Assembly (NCBI GenBank): GCA_015143295.1
Contig: CM026562.1
Coordinates: 16,458,041 to 16,522,040, forward strand
Length of the DNA: 64,000 bases
Origin: Tetracentron sinense
Lineage: Eukaryota > Streptophyta > Magnoliopsida > Trochodendrales > Trochodendraceae
Direction: 5' to 3'
This document shows, one piece after another, positions 57,541-64,000 of this stretch; positions within the stretch are counted from its first letter, which is position 1; the number at the start of each line of letters is the position of its first letter. The notes below the pieces were generated by a model, which saw nothing but the letters and a program-made list of their open reading frames with translations, ran no database searches and had not been told where the DNA came from. Position numbers and translations under genes: made by a program.

Positions 57541-58174
57541 GACCCTTGCTTGAAGTCTTCAAGCTTTTGAGCTCCCTTGATCTCCCTTTGATCTTGCTCC
57601 GAAAATCCCTCTTAGCAAATCGCCAAGTCTCTGCTTCTCTTCTTCTTCTTTCTCAATCTCTCTTAGGTCTCCTTTAGGTTTTTGGATAAACCATAACCCC
57701 CCAAGAGGCCCCCTATTTATTGCCGAAAGGTGGAAACCCTAAAAATCCTGAAATAAAATTCTGGGTTCGCGACCTACGATCGGTCGTAGGTTATCCACGA
57801 TCGATCGTAAATTCTTCTACGATCGATCGTAATCGTTACAAAGAATTTGTCCAATTTCTTGAGATTCTACAATTGATCATAATTTCTACGATCGATCGTA
57901 TCTCACCTACGATCGTTCTTAGGATCTGTACGATCGTTCATAACCGTTACAGAAATTTTCCAGATTTTCTTGTTTTCGTATTTCGGCCATAACTTTTGAC
58001 TCGCTCGTCGGATTTTGACGATTCAACTTGCGTTAGATTCGTCATTTGAAGGGGAACATTTCTGGTATTTTAGAATTTTTCAAATTCTTCTTTATTTATT
58101 AATTAGATTTCGTGGAAAGCCAATTGGCTATACAAACGTTATTCATTAGGTACGAAAAGTTTCGGGGCTCTACA

Positions 58175-58830
58175 CAGTCGATACATTCATTGCACTAGGT
58201 TGATTCATGTACATCTACTATAGTAAAGAGTTGTTGATACATGTATCAACCTAGTACATCCAGTCGATACTTTCATTGTACTAGGTTGATGCATGTGCTT
58301 CGACCCAAGTAAATGGTTGTTGATACATGTATCAACCTAGTGCATCCAGTCAATACATTCATTGCACTAGGTTGATGCATGTGCTTCGACCCAAGTAAAT
58401 GATAACCTAGTGCATCTAGTCGATACATTCATTGCACTAGGTTGATGCATGTGCTTCGACCCAAGTAAATGGTTGTTGATACATGTATCAACCTAGTGCA
58501 TCCAGTTGATACATTCATTGCACTAGGTTGATGCATGTGCTTCGACCCAAGTAAATGATTGTTGATACATGTATCAACCTAGTGCATCCAGTCGATACAT
58601 TCATTGCACTAGGTTGATGCATGTGCTTCGACCCAAGTAAATGGTTTTTTGTACATGTATCGACCTAGTGCATCCAATCGATACATTCATTGCACTAGGT
58701 TGATGCATGTGTATCGACCGTCATCTTCAACCTCCGAAAAATATGTTTCGGCCTATATGAATCAACCCTTCCACATATATGCATCGACCATTCCTGCATC
58801 GACCCTTCACGTATTTGCATCGACCTAGTA
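58175..58830. repeat. Minisatellite with palindromic motifs, right part
   Basis: Continues the array interrupted at 31048. About six units of 85-87 bp contain GTTGATACATGTATCAAC and ggttgatgcatgtgcttcgac. One unit near 58400 has lost the palindrome by deletion. Past 58700 the repeats thin out to single gcatcgacc motifs. Confidence 0.87.
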
Positions 58831-59683
58831 CAAACAAATTGTTGCAAAATAAAACATTTTCGGTTTTTACGGTCATTTTTCAAAGGAATATGTATGAGTT
58901 TCATACGAATGAAACTCGTATGCAAGGTTTTCATTATATTTTACAAGAATGTAAGTTGAAAAACCGAAATCTTTCAAAATAAGCTACTATATATCCAAAA
59001 ATCTGAAAAGCTATATGCAAACAAAAATCCTTCAAATGGAATTAACCATATACCTTTAACAATCAATGGAACTTCTCGAAATCGCTTCACGAAGGAACCT
59101 TGACGATCTTGAAGGCTTTCAGTTCAAAGTTAATATAGGTAACAGTAGAGTCGATGAAGAAGATGAAAGAGTCGATGCACAGTTGAACCGTTCTTAATGT
59201 TTCCCGCATATTTATGACTTCAGGGACACAGTTGTAATGGAAAAAAAGCATAAGGGTATGAAGGAGAAAAAAAAACACATGTGCGAATGGATGCACATGT
59301 GTGTGGGGGCATTTAGAGAAGGGTTTTTAAAACCTGGGTATTTACTAGAGGGCCAATCTGAGAAAAATCCCTTGCCTTTTTATAATATCAAGTTAGTGGA
59401 TGGATGAGATTCATCTTCATCATATATATACACGTGAGATTGGAAAGTGGGAATTTAGTAAAGGTATTTTGGAAAAAAATTAAGAAATATTTTAGGTATA
59501 GAAACTTGAGGGACATTTTAGATATAAAAAATTGTGAGAGACATGTTGGTTATAAAAATATAACGTAGAGGCGTTTTGAGAACGAACAAACTTTGGGGGG
59601 TATTTTGGATATAACAAAGAAAGGGGGTGGGCAATGCCTTGGCAAAACATTCTTCTTTTGGAGCATTTTGCTAAGAGAGCGAG
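58831..59683. other. Unassigned sequence upstream of the minisatellite
   Basis: No supported gene. A minus-strand frame at 59087-59296 starts with several hydrophobic residues but has no recognisable family. It may belong to the 5' part of the Ulp1-like locus. From 59330 on there are only AT-rich short frames. Confidence 0.4.
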
Positions 59684-59937
59684 GAGTTCGGTTACGCCAA
59701 TGAAGTCGCCATGTGTCCCTTTTAACACTCTTTAACCGTGGTTAAGATTCACCCACCCCTAGGGTTCACCCACTTATCCCTAGTTTCTAGAGTTAATGAA
59801 TTTTAACCAACGTTTAAAAACAATTAATATTTTTCTAAAAACCAAAGATAGGTGGGCCCTAAGGGTGGGTAAATCTTAACCACAATTAAGGAGTGTTAAA
59901 AGGGACACATTGCATCCTTAGTGGCATAACCAGACTC
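59684..59937. mobile_element. MITE with long inverted repeats (GTGTCCCTTTTAACACTC core)
   Basis: The arms GAGTTCGGTTACGCC...ATGTGTCCCTTTTAACACTC and the matching reverse complement at the right end (agtgttaaaagggacacat...ggcataaccagactc) pair over roughly 70 bp. No clear target duplication was found, so the exact ends are uncertain. Confidence 0.6.
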
Positions 59938-60037
59938 TTATGTGAATTTGGAAAAAATAGTACGTTTTTAAGGAGGGCATATATGAGAAAATAAGATGAG
60001 GGAAATGGAAAACGGACCCCAAGGTCAGCTTAGAAGT

Positions 60038-60222
60038 TGACCCAGTGACCTCATTGGTCCATGCCCCTTTTTTACCACCCATCAATTGTGGTTAACTCCC
60101 TAAGGTTAAACAATCTAACTATGGGTTTTAGAAAAAACGAAAAACAAAATTACTAATTTTAATTTAATTAAACTTAACCATAGTTAAACATGGGTTAAAA
60201 GGGACACGAGACACTTGGGTCT
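60038..60222. mobile_element. Mutator-type MITE with 10-bp TSD
   Basis: GCTTAGAAGT repeats directly at 60028-60037 and 60223-60232. Between them lies a 185-bp element with inverted ends TGACCCAGTG / CACTTGGGTCT. It shares the GGGACAC and AACCATAGTTAA-type motifs with the MITE at 59684. A TSD of this size fits Mutator-like elements. Confidence 0.7.
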
Positions 60223-60431
60223 GCTTAGAAGTGAAGGACTCATAAGATAATAAAAGGGGTAGTATTGGAATTTAGTAAAATATCAATCAATGTTTTTTTC
60301 TTATCATTAGTAATAGAAGGGGTAGTATTGGAATTTAGTAAAAAAAAACGTTTGTACCTTTGATTGTAAAGGGCAAATTTGGAATCAGTAAAAATTTCAG
60401 TCGACGTTTTGAACAGGGCATCAACATTATA

Positions 60432-60459
60432 ATAGTAGATATATATATATATATATATA
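60432..60459. repeat. (AT)n microsatellite
   Basis: Run of TA dinucleotides next to the Helitron end. Confidence 0.85.
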
Positions 60460-61138
60460 CTAGCAGAGATCTCGTGATGCACGGGTAATAATTAAGAATA
60501 TCTAAAATTAAATAATAATATTTATTTATTGAAATATTAAGTAATATATTTTTAAAATATTTAATAATGTTTATTTTTAATAATATAAGTTTTTTTATTT
60601 ATTTGATACATTATTATTTGTATTAACTGGTTGATTTTATAGTAATATATTATTTTAATAACATTTAGTAGAAAATCATAAGTTTCTTAGTATTAAACTT
60701 AGAGTCAATCTATAGGTACTCCCTATTATACTCCTAAATATACTCCCTAATCCTAACCATTTATAACCAACCACTAAGGGTCAAGATTTCAGTTGACTTA
60801 TTTAGTCTTTTCTATTGCCACATCAGTTGAATCCTAACCGTTTAATAATTGAAATAAACGGTTAGGAATTGGGAGTATATATGGGAGTACACTTTGGGAG
60901 TATCCCTAGACTAATTCTTAAACTTAAATTAATACATCTAAGAGTTGGAGATAAGAGAGGACTTTACAATAGTGGAGATAGAGAGGACTCTAAGATGAGA
61001 TAGTGGGTCCCAAACTTGAATGGTGGAGATTAAAGAGAAAAGCCATATGTCATCTCTAAAATAGAACTTATGAGTTTGGAAGATTTGGAGTTTGGAGAGC
61101 AAAATAAAAGTCTTATTTCTTTACATTATAGTAATAGA
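60460..61138 (-). mobile_element. Small non-autonomous Helitron
   Basis: On the minus strand it begins TCTATTACTATAATGTAAAG and ends with CCCGTGCATCACGAG, a short hairpin (CGTG-CAT-CACG), then AGATCTCTG and CTAG. The flanking bases are A on the 5' side and T on the 3' side. TC...CTRR ends, a subterminal hairpin and insertion between A and T are the hallmarks of Helitrons. It has no coding capacity. Confidence 0.65.
60702..60917. mobile_element. Mutator-type MITE with 9-bp TSD, nested in the Helitron
   Basis: TTAAACTTA is duplicated at 60693-60701 and 60918-60926. The 216-bp element has inverted ends, GAGTCAATCTATAGGTACTCCC and the complement of gggagtatccctagactaattc, and the similarity runs on through the ACTCCC repeats and CCTAACCGTT. 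Confidence 0.75.
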
Positions 61139-61739
61139 TATATCATTCTACTAATAAAAGTACAATGAGTAACCTAAACTTTACTTGGACGTAAACACCG
61201 TTATTTTATAAATAACGTATAGTATAACCAAACTTAAAAAATTAAATTATAATAAGTGGGATTCTTCTCCTACTTGTACATAGGATTCTACCCTTATTGT
61301 TTGAGTTACACTTGAACTCTAATATTTCACTTAGTTCATCTCCTTTTTTTTTGGAAGGAAGTCCATTTCCTTCTATTATTTATTGGGAAAACCCTTCTAT
61401 TAATGGGAAAGCTATAAGAGTCCTACATTGATTGAACTTTATCAAAGATCAATGGAGAGAATACCTAAACTCTCAAAGGATATTGTATATATTTGTATGA
61501 TCTGTCCATTATGTTTTTATCTCTCTATGTCAGTTATCAATTCAACTTGTAACTCTCTTGTGCTTGTATATAAATATTATGAAAATAAGATGACATGCAT
61601 TTTTCGTTTGGATTTTGCTACTGCAATTAGTTGTTAAACTCCTTGCCTTTAAATTAGTTTTTTTTTTCTCTCAATAGACTTGGGTTTTGCAGGGTTGGAC
61701 ACTGGTAGATGGTGCTATGCAGTGTATTCTATCGTGTGC
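61139..61739. other. Unassigned AT-rich sequence
   Basis: No supported gene or repeat structure. The frame at 61428-61637 has no recognisable motif. Confidence 0.4.
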
Positions 61740-61950
61740 TTGGCTCCTTAAGTCCTTAGGAGGGGCGGTTGATCGGCCAGTGTAAAACCTCTGAAATCCC
61801 CCTTTTTGGAAATAGTCGGTTGACTGGCTATGAGCGGTGGTTGACCGGTCTTCTCAAAAACCCTATTGTGGCCTAATTTTTGGGCATTTTTCATACAGAC
61901 GGTCGACCGACCTTGAGGGGCGATCGACCGACCTCTGAAATTTTGGCCAA
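61740..61950. repeat. Cluster of GGTCGACCG / CGATCGACC motifs
   Basis: Motifs such as gcggttgatcggcc, gtcggttgactggc, gtggttgaccggtc, ggtcgaccgacc and gcgatcgaccgacc are spaced about 30-60 bp apart. They resemble the LTR promoter arrays in style, but no LTR boundary is visible around them. Confidence 0.6.
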
Positions 61951-62011
61951 TTCCCCTATTTTTCCCTTTTTTTTTCCCACTTAGAGTGTTTCCACTCTTG
62001 TTCCTTCACCC

Positions 62012-62787
62012 TTAGATTGATTTTACTCTTTTCCCTTGTCTTTTAACACACAGATAGCATGCAAAATTGAAAACCCACATGCCCCACGGGTGGTTGTTAA
62101 AGGCCTCCAAGTCGTCAACTAGGCACAAATGACCTGTGTTAACAGCCACATGAGTGCCAGTCCCTACGAGCAACAACTCAACGTAACGGACCAGTGACAG
62201 CTTCACTGTATTCAAGTCATTGTCACATGCTTTCAACGCCTCAATAATATTCACCTTTTTAATGACAGCCAAGTTCCGAAACTTGCGAAACTTGAGAGAG
62301 GTTGGCGGCGTTTCATGTGTAAGGTCTAGAGCCTTGGACACTTGGGCATTAAGGCCCATCATCAACGTAAAGTCCAATACCATGAACTCTAGCATCTTCC
62401 TACATACTTCAAAACATAGGCCTCCTTTACGCCTCTGGAGAAAATAGTAGATTAACTGCCCACATAGTGGTATCCTAGGCATGTTATATAAATGACCAAA
62501 GCAACTCTCCATCCAGATTTTCTTCCTTCTAGATTCTCCTCCAATAAGAGTTTTATCACCTTAAATCATGTTTTTAGGGAACATTTTACTGAGGGTTGAT
62601 ATTTTATTTCTTCATCTTTTCCCTTTCCATTACCCTTCTGCTTCTCCCCTTTCCCCTTCTCCCCCATTTTCTGCTTCCCCCCTTTCTCCTTTATGGTTAT
62701 AAGAGCCTTTGTCTTATCCCTACCAGCTCTCTTCTTTAATCGCATCTTGTACTTGCAAATTTGTAAAACAATAAACAACTCAGACAA
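62012..62787 (-). pseudogene. DUF1985-like gene fragment
   Basis: The frame 62512-62012 gives SCFGHLYNMPRIPLCGQLIYYFLQRR, GLCFEVC, FMVLDFTLMMGLNA and VDDLEAFNNHPWG, the same order of blocks as the DUF1985 region of the pseudogene at 25066-30478. A lysine- and glycine-rich N-terminal part lies in another frame at 62566-62787, as in that gene. Two stops lie between the parts. No Ulp1 catalytic domain follows, so the gene is a fragment. Confidence 0.65.
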
Positions 62788-62799
62788 TGCTCACTGTCA

Positions 62800-63560
62800 T
62801 AAGAGAAAATACCGAAAATGAACACAGAAAACAGTAAAATATCGAAAATACTCACTGTCACAAGAGAAAATATGGAAAATGAACACAGAAAAGAGTAACA
62901 TACCGAAAATGAGCACAAAACTAACGAAAATGATAACAGAAAAACACTGAAAATGATATGATCATTGTCATGTGAGAAAATCCAAAAAATGAGCACAATA
63001 ACATTGAAAATGAACACAGGAAAACAAGAAATACCGAAAATGATTTGATCACTGGCTTAAGAGAAAATCCCGAAAATGAACAACATAACATCGAAAATGC
63101 ACACAGAACAATTGGAAAATACCGAAAATGCGTATAATACAATTGAAAATGAACATAGGAAAACAGGGAAAAACAGAAAAACACCGAAAATGATTTGACC
63201 ACTTTATTGTGAGAAAATCTAGAAAATGAGCACAATAACATCGAAAATTAACACAAGAAAACAGAAAACACTGAAAATGATCTAATCACTGGCTTAAGAG
63301 AAAATCCCAAAAATGAACAATATACAATTGAAAATGCGCATAAAACAATTGGAAAATACCAACAATGAGTACAATACCATTGAAAATGAACACAGGAAAC
63401 AGGGAAAAACAAAAAAAACCAACAATGATCTGATCATTGTCATGTGAGAAAATCCAGAAAATGAGCACATTAACATCGAAAATGAACACAGGAAAACAGG
63501 AAAGCATATGAGAAAATCCTGAAAATGAGCAACATACCATCGAAAATGCACATAGATAAA
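62800..63560. repeat. Higher-order tandem repeat (about 238 bp) of GAAAATGAxCACA subunits
   Basis: Subunits of about 20-25 bp containing gaaaatgaacaca or gaaaatgagcaca are organised in larger units. gtgagaaaatc-agaaaatgagcaca recurs near 62973, 63211 and 63446, and ggcttaagagaaaatccc near 63053 and 63292. Phenylalanine/serine-rich frames on the minus strand are a by-product. Confidence 0.75.
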
Positions 63561-64000
63561 AACGATAAAGCGCAAGAAAGGATGCAATTCCCATCTTTCA
63601 TGCAGGAAAATAACAACATAACACCAAAAATTTGAAAAATTGTTAAATGTGGGGCCCATGTTTGAACTTGGATATTTTGAAAAAGTATAACACTTACCCT
63701 CTTTTGCTGAATACCGTGAGCTGTTCTTCTTCTTCTTCTATTTTTTTTTTTTCTTCTTCTACTGTGGTTGAATCAAAACTCTTTTGAAAAAGTACGGGTT
63801 TTTTCTTCTTCTTATTTTTCTTCTACTGTGCCTGAATCAAAAGTCTTCTAGAACATTACTGTATTTTTTTTTCTTCATCAATACGATGCCCGTAGAAGAT
63901 TGTGGGGGTGTGGTAACGATTTTTAAGAAATGATTAAGATCTGTTTCGCATTTGGGGTTTTCGAAGGGTTTCAGTTTCAGTTCCAGTTTCAGCTCACAGT
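63561..64000. other. Pyrimidine-rich sequence, no gene
   Basis: Contains a tandem duplication at about 63720-63860 (cttcttcttctactgtg(g/c)(t/c)tgaatcaaaa). No gene is recognised before the window ends. Confidence 0.5.

Larger units (their letters stand above)
31049..58174 (-). mobile_element. Compound Ty3/gypsy chromovirus-like element with three LTRs, TSD CAGTC
   Basis: CAGTC flanks the whole block (31044-31048 and 58175-58179), and joining the flanks restores the minisatellite unit. On the plus strand the order is: LTR-A (31049-35753), internal region (35754-40863), LTR-B (40864-45546), integrase fragment (45547-46573) and LTR-C (about 46577-58174, truncated at its left). Everything is in minus orientation. 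Gag, protease, RT, RNase H and integrase with a chromodomain-like tail follow in the gypsy order. LTRs of about 2.4 kb and these motifs suggest a Tekay/Del-like chromovirus; that clade call is inference. Nested insertions are two solo LTRs and one copia-type element. Confidence 0.88.
46577..58174 (-). repeat. LTR-C, truncated, with nested copia-type element
   Basis: LTR sequence resumes inside the LTR (acacaatacaaaatatcgattt), so about 0.5 kb of the LTR end, including the mini-ORF, is missing. A hairpin array lies at 46830-47160. The copia-type element occupies 47815-57540, after which the LTR continues to its start TGTAGAGCCCCGAAAC (minus) at 58174. The palindromic array is at 57773-57950. 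Confidence 0.88.

Noticed and set aside
62736-63659. Phenylalanine-, serine- and cysteine-rich minus-strand frames
   Set aside because: By-product of the GAAAATGAxCACA tandem array. Frames overlap each other and show no domain.

Overview
The window is transposon-packed plant nuclear DNA, almost certainly from an angiosperm. It holds nested LTR retrotransposons whose primer-binding sites match initiator tRNA-Met, a CACTA element with spliced transposase genes, a Helitron, Mutator-type MITEs and decayed DUF1985/Ulp1 (C48) genes. I see no ordinary host gene, rRNA or tRNA. One 100-N assembly gap lies at 17636-17735. The species cannot be named from the sequence.

Layout. 1-7022: Ty1/copia-type element, copy 1, with only relics of integrase and reverse transcriptase; it is split by a solo gypsy LTR (1219-3093, TSD AATTA) and cut on the right by a CACTA element (TSD ATA). 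7023 to about 16709 or beyond: CACTA element with a five-exon TNP2 transposase gene that reads through intact (10680-14405) and a frameshifted Transposase_24-like partner (15187-16709). 17736-21518: 3' part of a plus-strand gypsy element, integrase relic plus LTR. 21519-25065: another gypsy LTR with unresolved left end. 25066-30478 (minus): DUF1985-Ulp1 pseudogene, cut by a solo LTR (26914-29478, TSD TTTAA). 30527-31048 and 58175-58830: a minisatellite split by a large insertion. That insertion (31049-58174, TSD CAGTC) is a compound minus-strand chromovirus-like gypsy element with three LTRs, one nearly whole internal region and one internal fragment. Nested inside it are two solo LTRs (31582-33868, TSD ATACT; 42746-45085, TSD GAAAC) and a complete copia-type element, copy 2 (47815-57540, TSD GACCC). 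59684-61138: MITEs and a small Helitron. 61740-63560: a short-motif cluster, a DUF1985 fragment and a tandem array.

Most striking result. The gypsy LTRs fall into several families whose other sequence differs a great deal, yet they share one layout, read in the direction of transcription: a box of about 60-90 bp, an array of short near-palindromes, a TATA-like motif where one is visible, a leader of 200-400 nt nearly free of ATG, a conserved splice-donor-like AAG|GTTAGTAC, tandem arrays of about 60-bp hairpin units, a conserved stem-loop, and then a 39-51 codon acidic open reading frame with the motif PW(V/I)EE(E/D)Y. In the best-matched pair every difference in the core motif is at a third codon position and silent. 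This suggests a conserved LTR-encoded micropeptide or regulatory uORF, and I do not recall a description of it.

Activity. The TNP2 gene is the only long transposase reading frame that looks whole. The gypsy gag-pol carries stops typical of C-to-T decay. The copia-type pair shares the same broken pol and was probably moved in trans.
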